Shown here piece by piece: positions 1 through 13,000 of a DNA stretch of 64,000 nt; position 1 is the first letter of the stretch, and each line of letters opens with the position of its first letter. Under the pieces are notes generated by a model, which saw only the letters and a list, made by a program, of their open reading frames with translations, made no database searches and was not told the DNA's origin. The DNA comes from Linepithema humile (lineage: Eukaryota; Arthropoda; Insecta; Hymenoptera; Formicidae): positions 42,686,931-42,750,930 of the forward strand of contig NC_090128.1 in assembly GCF_040581485.1 (NCBI RefSeq). The letters run 5' to 3'. The translations under genes and the position numbers were made by a program.

Positions 1-1173
1 GGCTAGTGCGGCGAGCAGACTGCTTCGAGTGAGTAAATTTTACGGGCCGGCCTCGTCTCTCGCGGTCGAGCGTGAGTGGCGTTCATAATGCGATCCACCG
101 CCCTTGTTCGCGTAACTTTCGCGGCGTCCGATATGGAGAACATGAGGTCATTGCATTGTTTTTAACACACATTTTCTCTGTTTCTTCTCGGTCATTCAAG
201 CGCATCATCTCTCTCAATCAGTTCCGAAACGATCTCTTGATCGTCATCCGAAACAAATTCGGCACAGACATACTTGGGAAAATTACTGGGTATTTTATAT
301 ATTTTATATTAAAAATATAATTAGGGTGGGACAACATTATTTAAACTTGGTTTAAGATATTTTGGGAATACTCATGTTTCGGAATTATTTATGTGAAATA
401 TATATGTAAGGTTAAATGTGAGAAATTTATCTCTCAGAAAAATTTTATAAGTAAGAGTGAATGTGGCTTTTATTTGTGCATAGCGGCATTATGCTCTTAA
501 TTAATTTAATTTAAGAAAGCTCTGTTAAGTAGTTACCATTAATTACCATAGCTCATTTGCATGGTCATCTAAACGTTAACTGCGCTTATGTCTGTGAGAG
601 CAGGAGTAAATATTTCGCGTGGAATTATGGCGCTTCGGAACAGCGAGTTACTCGAGAGCAGCTTTTATGGACAGTTTTGAGTTTAACGGCGCCTACGGAC
701 AAGCAAACCCACGTACTGTCAGTATCCACTTACGTACGGAATATTGCTAGACACGGCGCTTTGTGCTTCCCACATTCCACGTTTCGACCTTATTATGGTA
801 ATAGTGCAATGAGTCCGGGAGTTAAGCAGCGACGCTATGCGATGCCACGTCCAAGAAATTATCCGGCAACGGAAGCTCGGATAGATGCTTTCCAAGACTT
901 CCGCTATGGTTCCCGGCAATCTTCTCTTTTTTCTCGGCTGATTTTTAGTTCACTTTTTAGTCTACTGGTACCAACAACGAGCATATTGGAAAATATGAAA
1001 CGCATTGTGTGCCGAAAAATCGATTTGGTTGGCATTCACGTCCTTTACTATTTTACGGTAGATTTTGCGAATATAAAATAGAACACACATGGTTTTTTTC
1101 AAAAAGATTTTATTTATTTTTATCTCTACAACGTTGTCTGCATACGTTTCTGAGATATATATATATCTCAATA
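1..1173. other. Non-coding stretch, no gene supported
   Basis: The first ~150 bases are GC- and CpG-richer, then the sequence becomes AT-rich. The longest frame (557-1081, +) opens at TTG rather than ATG. Its first in-frame ATG is at 809, leaving about 90 codons with no recognisable domain, signal peptide or splice context. I treat it as a chance frame and see nothing else definite. Confidence 0.6.
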
Positions 1174-1424
1174 CTGTAGTTTGTGTACTTGTTCCAATTA
1201 AAAAAAATTCTTATTTATAAATTCTATTCAACAATTCTTATAACTAACTAATAAATGATTTTGTACCGGAATATATATAGAGACAACAGAATTATATATA
1301 TATTGTATATATATAATTCTATACAACAGAATTATATATATGTATAATTTTGTTGTATAAAAATTGTTGAATAGAATTTTTAAATAGAAATTTTTTTTAA
1401 TCGGAACAAGTACACAAACTACAG
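1174..1424. mobile_element. MITE with ~69-bp terminal inverted repeats and TA target duplications (Tc1/mariner-like)
   Basis: The left end begins CTGTAGTTTGTGTACTTG and the right end finishes with its reverse complement. The two arms (1174-1242 and 1356-1424) match over about 69 bases with roughly six differences. The element is bracketed by TA at 1172-1173 and TA at 1425-1426, the target-site duplication of the Tc1/mariner superfamily. The interior is almost pure AT with nested palindromes and no coding capacity. The 251-bp size, terminal repeats and lack of a transposase fit a non-autonomous element. The superfamily is inferred from the TA duplication, and the family name is not known to me. 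Confidence 0.72.
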
Positions 1425-4149
1425 TATTCTACAAAAGATAGATATGATGAAATGCGTTGGTGTACGTTTTGAAAAGTTGTCATATATCTACAGTTGCCAA
1501 ACGCTTGAATGATCGAATGAAATGGTTTTGTTATGGCTTTTTGTTTCATATCCACAATTTGATTGGAGATACAGGAAATTTAGCATGATTGAAATTCATT
1601 CAAACCACTTAAGTGAACAATGCCACGAGTGCCTTTGTTCGCCAGCGCTTCTCGAATAAACGTAACATATTCGCAATGCACTTTGGCAATGGATTTTACA
1701 CTATCGCATGTACAATGTTTCAAAATTAATTTGGTTGAAAATTTTATAAATGTCAAGTGCTAATGTCAAGTGCACAGCAATGACTGTGACTAAACTATAC
1801 TTCTGACAAATTTATTATTAACTTTTACTATTATTATTTATTAAAGTGTTATTATTATTTAAAATTGATTTGCAGGCTAAATACATACAGTGAGCATAAT
1901 TATAACGTTATTGTAATATCACAATATGAAATTAATTATTTATTTTTTTTACTTTGCGAGAATTTCTCTGTGATATTTTACGGCAACCTTTGTATTCTTT
2001 TTGTAAAAGAATTTACAGTAATCGACACGATATCTCGATTCTGAACTTGATGCGCGGTTTTTACGGAAACAAAAATACGAAAACTTACTTCAACGATTCT
2101 TTGATTGTTTCTTTTTTACGAAATACTTTGATTTCGTGAAGAACATATCTTCAAAATCACTCACATTTAGTAATTCACAAACAAAACTAATAATTGTTTT
2201 TGCAGAGAAAATATAATGAAAAAGAAATCATGCGCAAATATCTGACTAAATCATTTTTAATTATTTCGGAAATCCAGTTTTATAAAAAAACATCAAGATC
2301 GTATTTCGCGATAAAAGATTACACAATCGCTATTATATTTAAATCTTTCTGGTCGAGAATGAAATTCAAAAACGAGATTTCTTACCGTGATTTTCGTTAT
2401 TAATATGGAATTGTCCATTCATTTTCTTATTTGTTTACGCTTTAGCGAGCATTAAATTCAGCGGTTTTCAACCAGAGTCGAAGTCTCGTGGCGCGCAAAG
2501 TTGTGGAAGAAATTCGTTCGTGGACTGTCACGGCCAAACACCGGCAATAATCCTGGCGGATTTCGAGTGTAATGATGAAGTTTCGTTCACGGATTTCGCG
2601 GAAAACTTTATTGCAAGCCGAGTGGCGAAAGTTTCGCGCGTTTTAAGTTTCGACCGCGCCTGGACGTGCGCTGTCGGTAGAAAGGAAGATGATGCACCGT
2701 ACTCGGGCAGAGCGCGACGTCTAGAAATTAAAGTAAAATAGAGATAAAGAGGAAAAGCGAATTGTTTACAACGATGAGACACTTGCACCGTGCTCGTAGC
2801 CGCTCGAAGTAAATCGGGACAGGATAAATACGCCGTCCGATTAAATAAAGTTATATATAACAACGCCTGACGCTATTTAATTTCTCGCTACATTTTAACC
2901 CAGTTAAACTCCGCTATCGCGAATTCAAAAGATCAAACAAAAAGCTTACGATTTCTACAGAAACATCAAGCAGCATTTACAAATTTCTTAAATTTTAAAG
3001 TCACATTTCTTTTTTATTTTTTTATTTAATGTGTGGCTACTAATGGCTGGATGTTGTCAAATAGAAAAAATGATTGCTTGTAGATTAATTATTTGGTAGA
3101 TAAAAAAAGTATCGATGGTTTTAGAATGCCCTGTAGCTGTCCGTGCAACGTGACATCGATACTCGCTTTTGGAGCATATGACATTCAATTGACACGTATA
3201 ATCGTAAAAGGCGCGACAAAAACAAATAGCCATCGCCGAATTGTTTCGGAAAGCAGGTCCAACGAATAGTATCGATAAAACAAACGGCGAATTTCGAGAG
3301 GTGCAAAACGCGTGACGATAACTGAAGCACGGCGTGATTTTAGGTTTCGGGGTTACTGGTCGGTTATGCGTTTGTTAAAACAAGTTTGTCCGTAACTCTC
3401 TATCGTAAAAGGGAAACCCGTGGAACAAGTTTGATAACGAGATCTCGCAGAATCACAGGCGACGGAAGATTTACGAGCCAACGCGTGTTGAGTTACATCA
3501 AACCACGGAGAAACCTAACGGGATTCAAGCATCACGTAGCGGTGCTTAAAGGGCCAACGGCGCTGTTAGGTTTGAACGCAATTTGATTATTTCGAGGTTA
3601 ACCCAGTGAATCTCCCATTCAATCGTGATGTAGGCGACATGCGTATCTTGACGATTAACAGGAATAATCGATTGATCGGTTTGCGATGAAGAATCTCGAT
3701 GGGGTTTCACAACAGCAACCACGATATTGAGGCATCGACACAATTTTCCGTTTGAAAATTAAAAAGTAAAACAAAAGTAGAGTATAAAATTAAATTTGTG
3801 TTGTTCTGTCTGTAAATTAAAAATAAAACAAAAGTAAAGTATAAAATTAAATTTATGCTGTTACATGTTTCGCGTTACTTTGTAAACGCGGAAAACTGGC
3901 CTTAAACTCAGTTTCCCGATTATACTTTTATTATCCAATTTTCATGCATATTTACTATTTTCTAAAATTGATTAAACTTTACAAATTCCTTTGTGCGTGA
4001 ATAAAATACATACATGAGAATTTGGTTCTTGATAAAATGTACTTTTCTATTAAAAATGAATTATGTTTCTTAAAATTTATATAAAAATCTTGAACATTTT
4101 AAAAATCTTCCAATCGAGATAAAAAATTTGAATTTTTTAAGTTATATTC

Positions 4150-4152
<3 letters not shown>
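1425..4152. other. Non-coding stretch, no gene supported
   Basis: AT-rich DNA with CpG-richer patches at about 2480-2840 and 3120-3720. The patches hold short overlapping frames on both strands (for example 2520-2741 + and 2528-2863 -), as expected from composition rather than coding. The only structured feature I see is the short duplication at 3755-3862. Confidence 0.6.
3755..3862. repeat. Two-copy imperfect tandem duplication, ~58-bp period
   Basis: An AT-rich segment containing AAACAAAAGTA and GTATAAAATTAAATTT occurs at 3755-3805 and again at 3813-3862 with a few substitutions. The copies end in GTGTTGTT and ATGCTGTT. The spacing is 58 bases. This looks like a local replication-slippage duplication with no sign of function. 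Confidence 0.75.

Positions 4153-4230
<78 letters not shown>
4153..4230. repeat. (GA)n microsatellite, ~78 bp
   Basis: An essentially uninterrupted AG/GA dinucleotide run with one A insertion near 4221. It is the shortest of the four GA tracts on the plus strand of this window. Confidence 0.95.
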
Positions 4231-7200
4231 TGATTTCATCAATGTCAGATTATATTGACGACATTTTCAATTTTTGAAAATGAGTGTTGCAATTAAATTG
4301 CGACGGCGTTTTTCAATCGTAATTTTTAGGCGTTTTGCCAATTCAAAGTAAAATTTCGGTTAATGGAAATTTCCTGAAATAACGGGGAAACGCGATTGCG
4401 CCGATTTGCGGGGCACGCGTATGTGATGTATGATGGGGGACCACAGCGCAAACAGCGTACGTGAACGAAATAAAAACGTAGCTGTAACGAATCGAGTGCC
4501 GCCAGATCAAGTATCGCGAGCGAAAATTCACTCTCGCGGACGCACCGCACGCACTAGCACGGTGGATTAATAATTGCCCGCGTTCGGGGAACAGGTGGCC
4601 ATTGTGTTTAAAAGTTTAAAAAAACTGCTCGCGAAGCCCTTTTGTCCTCCGGGCGCGAAAATATACGGAAAAACGTGCGGCAACGCACGAGCAAGCGTCG
4701 CGCCGAGCGGCCGCGATCCGGTCGCACGTTGACACGATGTGTAATTTCATTATTTTCTTTTAGTTTGAATCTCACGCGGCATGAAAAGCTTCGAATTGAT
4801 TTCTATTCTCTTTCGCTTGGCAAATTTAACGTTGAATGCAACGTTGAAAGGAGCAATTTAATGAATTTTCGAAGGAGCAGATATTACTAGAATCACGAGA
4901 ATTGGTATTTTCCCTTCATCTTTTTTTTCACGAGGAAATTAGTCTATTTTTCTATTCTTTTTAAATTATTCGGCTAACAATGATACATATATTAATTTTA
5001 GTCGATTAGTTATCAGTATAATTTAATTATAAATAATCGATTTGCAAATATAATAACATAAGCTTATTATTGCATTCAGTTACTTTTCATATATACCAAA
5101 AATATCATAGTTTTTATCACTTTTTCAACGATTTTAACTCTTTGATGTACAGTCAATCGAGTCAATTATCAAGTCAATTGAACCGAGATAGTTAAACAAT
5201 ATTGTTGATCATAAACTCGATCTCGTTTTTATCGTCTGCTATTCATTATTTAAGCTAGTGATAAACAATTTTTGTAATTGTGAATGAATAACGATCAACA
5301 ATAGGAGCGGATTTAGTGTAATTTTATTATATCGTGGTTTTACACAAGATATTTGCTTGTTTGTGAAATAGTAACGAAAGAATTTTTGCGAATATGAGAA
5401 TTTAATAATTAAACGCCTTGTGGGAAAACAAGTGTGTATGCCTTTTAAAAACAACGTTTCGCTACTTCCATACTATGGAAACATTTTGTAACACCGCAGA
5501 AAAAAGCTTGTCATTTTTTTCTTCTCGAGAGAGATCGTGAATTGAAATGCAATATGCAACATTCAATTACACACTTATTATCGATGGATATATGATTCCT
5601 TGTAGGATTTAACTATTTTTACTTTATCGTTTTTATTGGCACTTTTGCATATCTGCTCGCATGTCTACATTACTTTGTGCTTCTTATACCGAATATTAAC
5701 ATCTTACAAATTAATTTCCAGAAGTAAGCCAGTATTAAGTAAATTATTTTTATTTTAACATAATCGATGTTTTTGATAAACATTGCTCTGCGTATGCATT
5801 TTAATAATTAATCATCTGTAATTATTTAATATTTTTAGAAAAATATATGCATTCTCTACAGAGCTTTGCTAAATTGAATTCAATATAAGGTGGCGAAGGA
5901 TTTATTACATTGTCTCAATTTTCAGTAGTATTTTATGTAGTCGATTGCTATAGGCTATAGTTTTTCGCTTCCTCGCAGTTTCCCATTCAAAAGCGAGAAT
6001 GGACTTTTCCGTGCCACGCTGACGAGTTACGTTCTGTCGTTCTACCGTTACGTAAAGTTTCATGTTGACATATTTATGGTTCACGTGCGACCAAACACAA
6101 TTTAACGGATGCAAGGCGTGCGACCGTGATGCATTTCGCGCAATGGCACAGTAGAAATTTTTATTAGTAACTACATTGGCAATATTTAATTCAGTGTTAC
6201 GCCTTGTGACGTCGGTAAATTTTATAAAAAAACTGTATATTTTGAAAAATTTTTTTTTTACATAAAAAGTGAAGAGGGAAAAATCGAGAGTTGTATAAGG
6301 TTATTATTTTTTTTCTCTTTATTTTTTAATCACCATTATATCGCTATTCAAGCAGATAGACCTGCTTTTAGTTCCAAAGAAAATACTTTTACTGTGTCTT
6401 AATATTTTTTTTTCATGAGTTTTATGAGTTCCTATATTGTAATTCGTATATAATTCAAACAAGAGGTCGTTTAACGATACCTTTGCGGCTGCACAAAATT
6501 AACATGTTCAAGGCCGCGATAGTTATAAATATGAAACTTACCGATCCAGTGTGTCGTTAAGAGCGACGAGGTTCATTCATTTTTCGACTCGCTTGAGTAA
6601 GAAGAAGAGCAGATCGATGAGAGTTTGCGCGAGAAGAGCCTTTTACAGCTTCGACACATAAATAATGACGCGCCGCGGAGCGAATCCACTACGTTCGCCG
6701 GGATTTCGTCATTTATCACGTGGCGTCTTTCAAAAACCCTCAAAAGTGTCAAGAGCTTCGGGGTACCTATAATCGAATCTCTTTAACAGAGAACCCAGGT
6801 GCCTATCCTTGAGCGTCAGCTTAAATTGTATCGCAACCGAAGGAAACAGCGAGAGGAAGAGAGTTCATTATTAGTCTTTAGAATTCTGGAGAAACGGTTT
6901 TTATATTTTACAAGATTACCAAGAAATTTTTTTCACCGCGAAGTTGATAAGAGAGGTACAAAAAGAAAAGAGTTTATTTTAATTATAGTAATCATGGACG
7001 AAACTGTATCTTATATGCATAATAATATCTTAATTAATTTGACGACTGTTTAAATTGTTTGTCGTTCATAAATCATGGGACGTAATAAATTTTTATATTG
7101 ATACAATAGTATTAGATCAAGTAACCTTTTTTTAATTTTTACGTCATTTTATAAAGAAAGACACATAATGAAGAGAAGAAAGATGTAATTATCAATAGAC

Positions 7201-9520
7201 ATTTAAGATTCTCAGTGGCGAAATTACGAAAAGCGTACTTGACTAAAGTTTATTATATAATAAAGTGATTAAAAGGGAATGGAAGATTCTTTCGAAGATT
7301 TTGCAGGACGCTGCATTCTCGAGCGACGTGTATTCATTATGCTCGCTTATCTCGATCTTTCTGATTGATTACGCAATAAACCGTGAATTCCTTTCATGAA
7401 TCGTGCGAGTTGACGGACGAGTCTTTCTCATGGTTCCTGCGATGGAATGAGAAGAGTTGAGAGGGAGAAAACGCGACGCGACGGTGGTTTCCCTTGAATA
7501 ATTCCTCAATTAGACGAAATTACGAATCTAGTTTGGCCGCCGCCGTGCTAGTCGCTGGCTTCTAGTGAAAGACCGGCTGACTTCCGCATCCTTGATTCTA
7601 CCGGCGATTTTATTACACGGGTTGAAAAAAAGAGAGAGATGCGGAACGCGCGAGGCCAATTGGAAAAGAAAAGTTTTCAACTAGCCCCACCTGCTTCCGC
7701 ATCTTACTTCGTTTCTTTCTCGGTGTCCTCAGACCTGATCGTCCTTCTTGCCTGTTCCCTCTATTCGGCGATTTGACTCTCTCTTTACTTGTTGGTGCGA
7801 AACTTTCCACTCTTTGAGATTGAAAGGATCGTCGGTCGGTCGCGAAAGAAGGAATTGCCAATCGAGTATGCAACTGTCGCATCGGGATGCAATTGTTCGT
7901 CGTTTGTGTCGTTTGCGTCGTTTGAACACGATGCATTCGAATTGCTCGGATCAACTTTCCTCGTCTGAAATAACAAGACAGTCGCAGACAGATGCGTTGA
8001 ACAATAGAATAAAATAAAGCAAAATGTAAGTTCGATTATAGTTTGAGAATAATGTGATTTAAAAAGTCGCGAAAATAAAAAAAATTGCTTTGCAAGAACA
8101 TTTTTCACTTCTCGATTAGTGATTTCGCATTTTGTAATTTTTTAGACATATTGTCAGACTTGAAGTAATTCGGAAAATTCGCATTAGGCGAGAGTAAACG
8201 AGCACATTCATGATCACAAAGTTGTCTGAATTGTGTCTCCAAAGAATTATGCATTTGTTTGAATTACGAATTTGTTCAGCATTTATACCGTTCTGTCGGA
8301 AATTTGAGATTATATTTTTGCCTTAATTTTATTACAAGATTTCATAGTTTTTGCAAAAATTTTTAGCAGCTTTCATATTCAATTATGTCGATTAAATGAA
8401 GTATTAATGTACGTTGTGTGTTTGTTTTTTGATTGCTAACTTCTTTTTAACGCGAGCCGATGAGACTAGCGCGCAATTTTGTCAGCAGCAAACTTCGTAT
8501 TTTATTAATTATTTTTCCTAATTGGAATTTCTCTCCCTTGCGGTAATTATGCAAGAGCGAGAGAGCGGAAAGTGTTCGCGCACAGAATCACATACTGTTA
8601 ACACTTTTCTCGTCTTTTTCTCTCTCTTTTTTCTCACATTCGCTCGTACATTTGCTCGCGAATGGCGTTTTACCTGTCGCTCTTATTGGATTTTGCTCGC
8701 AAAACGAAAAATTTTGTGCCGCATGGCGAATTTGTCGTGTAAATCGCGGCTTGCGAGAATTGCGTGTTCATTAAACATTTCTCACGTCGTATCAAAAATA
8801 TTGTATCCTTTTCTCAGCGATATAAAAATTTTATTTTTGTTCTCGCATTGTTGTAAAATTTGTCAACAAAGTCAGTGTATTTTATTAATTACATTTATTT
8901 ATTTTAATTTCTTATAAAGAACATTTTTTTCACAGTATTTTTAAAACTTTTGCTTTTATTTGAAATAATAAGGAAAAAATGATAACGTCTCTATCACAAT
9001 ATTCGGAACTTCGTGACCCTTGGTTTAGCTCGATGACAATGCCGACGAGTTCCGTCACGGTTTCGTAGCGCGACGCGCCTACAAATGAGCTCGCAAATGC
9101 CGGCCGTTTTAAGGTTAATAACCTCATCTTCAAGCGTTGAGCGAAATTAAATTGGAGCTTTTCTTGCTGGTAAGCTGCGACACGTGCGCACAGCCGTTCT
9201 CGTATAAGGAACAACGAATAAGCTCAGCACGAGAACTCTGAGCATAGGCCTCGCCTTCCTTTGTCAAATTCGATCTAGTAACCGCTCGTATTCTTGATCT
9301 TTTTCTCTTTCCTTTTCTCTTATTCTCACGAAAAAAAACTGCGGCGACATATACATGGCATTCGTAATCTTTCTCTCGATGTAATCCAGATTTGTGGCAA
9401 GCAATTAAATAAAATTTCTCTTACTACTCGTGTCGATCCTCTGGGTTTTCCACAAGAATCGAGAATTCCTTGAATTGTTTGAAGAAAAATTTCCTACTCT
9501 TTCTAACGTTTGTAGGAGAA
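4231..9520. other. Non-coding stretch, no gene supported
   Basis: Mostly AT-rich, with CpG-richer patches at about 4360-4740 and 7420-7960. The frames here are short. The longest (8522-8917, +) starts at TTG, and its translation resembles no family I know. The 7613-7954 minus and 7748-8017 plus frames overlap each other antisense. No splice-bounded exon, RNA gene or transposon coding sequence could be recognised. Confidence 0.55.
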
Positions 9521-10097
9521 GTATAAAATCGTACGGAAATATTTTGCGATATGCAATATTTTTAGCGACACTAGGACAAAGACAGGGACACCATTTTTTT
9601 TTTGGGAGCAATAGCACATTGTAACAGCGTGGTGAATGTCAGGAATGCCGGCGAATCGGTCCGTTGTCTAACCGTGTTTTGTCAGGATCCTTCGTCCTCT
9701 CCATTTTTCAATCGACTGTCGTTCTGTCCAAGCGATTTTTTTTCTCGATAGCTAACGGCAGCCCTTTACGAGCCCCGAATCCGGGCTATAGGCGCTATCC
9801 ATAGCGCCGATCGGCTATGGATAGCGCCTATAGCCCGGATTCGGGGCTCGTAAAGGGCTGCCGTTAGCTATCGAGAAAAAAAATCGCTTGGACAGAACGA
9901 CAGTCGATTGAAAAATGGAGAGGACGAAGGATCCTGACAAAACACGGTTAGACAACGGACCGATTCGCCGGCATTCCTGACATTCACCACGCTGTTACAA
10001 TGTGCTATTGCTCCCAAAAAAAAATGGTGTCCCTGTCTTTGTCCTAGTGTCGCTAAAAATATTGCATATCGCAAAATATTTCCGTACGATTTTATAC
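9521..10097. repeat. Long near-perfect inverted repeat (284-bp arms, 10-nt spacer); fold-back element or hairpin locus
   Basis: The arms at 9521-9804 and 9815-10097 are reverse complements. By eye the only difference is a homopolymer length: ten T at 9594-9603 against nine A in the right arm. The spacer is CGCCGATCGG, whose inner eight bases are themselves palindromic. A second small palindrome, GGCGCTAT-CC-ATAGCGCC (9791-9808), lies at the inner edge of the left arm. Homology stops abruptly at GTATAAAATCGTACGG and its complement, and no target-site duplication is visible in the flanks. The arms have mixed composition with CpG-rich inner halves. The short frames inside have no recognised domain. 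Possible explanations are a fold-back or long-TIR transposon, a hairpin-RNA locus, a very young inverted duplication, or an assembly artefact. Confidence 0.93.
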
Positions 10098-13000
10098 TGG
10101 CGGTTTTACACTGGCGGATGCCACGGAGGATTTGTCTTGTAAGTTCCCGTGGGATCCGACCAGAGTATTCGTCGACTATCGGTGGATTCGTGTAACGTGT
10201 CACTCTTTAGGTCACCCCGGTTACATGATGAGGTATATTACAATGAAAATGGATTTCCCTAAGTGCAGGATTTACTGGAGCGGGTAATCTTAATAATCGC
10301 GAGCAGGATTTTTACGGCACGTGTGCGTACTGTTTCTAAAAAATATCACGGAATCATATTTCTTGCATAATATATGCTCGGCTTTTTCTCGATGAAAATG
10401 TAACGCAAAAACTTAACTATAGTTGAGGGGATTATTTAATATAAAATTATAAGAAATAAAAGGAATATATTCTGCTGAAGATATTATCAACTGGAAATGA
10501 AAACTTAGTTATTTGAGTTTTTCTACGCGTATCTTACGAACTTGTTAATTTTTTTTTTTTAAATACGACACATAATTAAATTGAAATATATGTACATAGT
10601 ATATCTTAACAAAGAATTAGCAAGTTAGGAACATGCGCGTGGAAAAACTGAAATAAGTTACGATAATATTTTGTATATATTAGATTATTTAACCAAATTT
10701 TTTTGTGTCTCGCGTGCGGCATAAATAGAGAATTGAAGTTGCAAGAGTTGTCACACTGAAATGACGATGTGCCGATAAGTGAATCTATCAATGTCGCGTG
10801 CGAACAGTAATAACTAGTATACTGTTCGACGTATGTCCGCACATAGGATATATCCGAATCTATAATCACATTCGTCCCACCTGTCAGCTGCCTTCAATAC
10901 GAATGACGTCTGTTGTCAGGCAACATCTGGCAACTGTTGTCAGATTTACAGCATCCGGAAACTGACGCCGCGAAATTAACTAAGCGATGGCACGAATATC
11001 ACTGTCGCACCGTCATACATCTTATCCGAAGTTTTGCAACAAGCGAAAGAAATAATTCACACAGTATACAAGTAATCTGATAAAGATTATCGCAAAATAT
11101 ATACATAATAACGCGATTTTGTGGTATTTTTGTAATACTATGTGTTCCGATAATTTGAGTAATTTTTAATTAAGATACCATCTAACGTGGAATTCATTTG
11201 AAGTTAATTAGAGAACGAAACATGCGACCTTTCTATTTTCTCGTGCGCGAATGACAAAATAGAAAGATTGCGACAGCTATGTATTCTATTCAATGCTTAC
11301 AAATCAGATGTATCCTCAAATCAGACTGATCATTATTCGATTCATGAATAAATATTTCGACGCGCGTCTCCGGACTTTATAATCACCCTGTATTTCTATG
11401 CATATCCCATCACGGCGTTATTATACTTCGGTCCTGTTCGTCGTTGAGCCGGCTGCTGTATTTGACTACCATACTTGAATATGCTACAATAGTGTCACAC
11501 GCCCACTTCTCTCTCCCTAAATGCTAATAACAAAAAGTTGAACCGTATGCTCGCGGAGTTTGCTAGAAGATAATGAAATAGATTAATCAGAGAAGGGAAG
11601 AAAGGGGGAGGGGGCGAAAACAGCACGGCGGAAGGGCGGGGCACGGTAAATGAAATAGTGGTGAAAGTGTTGGTCGGAGAGAAATACTTAGCGGACGACA
11701 GCAAATAGCTTTTCTCGCGTACGTGAACGTAAAATTATTCGAATGCTGATAAATTTAACGAAAGGTTTATCTCGTAAGAGAGTTCGCGCTCTTGTGCTGA
11801 TCGATGATTATCTACCTTGAATATCCCATGATCTGTATAAAATTTTTATGAATTTTATTGAAGGTGTGTAAAGGATTATGTAATTATCAATTAGCAAAAT
11901 AAGGCAAACTAATTAATAATTGTAAAAGGTATTTTAAAACATACCTGCTTTATTTTTCCTCACAAATTTTATAAGATAAATAAGAATGTAAATTCTCTTT
12001 GGTATTTAAAGTAAAAATTATTTTACCATAAAAATTATGTTAAATTATTGTAAAAATTTTTTTCCTACAGTTATCAATATCAAGGTATTGATTATATTAA
12101 GATATATTGAAATGAAAAAGATAATTCTTAATAGCCTAATTAAACTCGCTGTCTTGCTCTGTTAAGATCCCTCTCGAGCGGCAGGTAGTTTCGTCTTATT
12201 TCGATTATCGCGTGGTTAAACTTTGTATTATCTTCGTGCAATCATGCATAAGAAGAAAGGATGCTAACCAACCATCTTATTCGCCTAACTCATCGTACAA
12301 GTCGCATTTACATACGCAAATTCGGTAGGGTGGTAGACCTAGGTATTTTGAGTGAGCGAGTGCAAATGCTCGGTTGCTGCACATGCGAGAGTGCAGAAAC
12401 AACAACGGTTACACGAGTACATTCTGACTTAACACCAAGCGTGAATAAATCCGAAGAGATTCGCGTTAGTTTGCTCTCGACTTTGTCCACCTTTTTCTGG
12501 GAAAACTAATTACTGAAATAACGTTTGCGTACGTTATTTAGAAAAACCTAGACACGGAGAAAATGTGCTACTTTACATTTGTGGGGAAAAATATCGTTTT
12601 CAAAAATTATAGTGTAAATTCAAGAAAAAATGATCTTAAATTTCTTTCTTAGGACTTTTATTCTCATGGCAAATGTTTAATAACAGCTAAAGTTTTGCAT
12701 AAAGTTTAAAATTATTTACGTTTACAGAAATACTTTAAAATATGCTTTAATCAGATAAATTTTATATATTGACATTGAAAATTGACATCGTCAATGTGTA
12801 ACTTATTATCAAGTCAGTCATACAAATAAATTAGTGCAATAAAATAAAAGCTGCAAAATAAAAAAATCATGGAATTATGTTGACAGATGGCAAAATTATA
12901 TTGTATCACACTAAGTGAATACGCAAAATCGTTAAAAAATTCCTGTTATTTTAGATTTATATTTATGAATTTTAGTTGACACTTAAAAGATAAAAGAGCA

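Noticed and set aside
557..1081. 174-codon plus-strand frame
   Set aside because: It opens at TTG, not ATG. The first in-frame ATG leaves about 90 codons, with no recognised domain or splice context.
9405..10203. Short frames inside the inverted repeat sharing the same peptide on both strands
   Set aside because: The shared peptide is a consequence of the palindrome. It is short and resembles no transposase or other protein I know.
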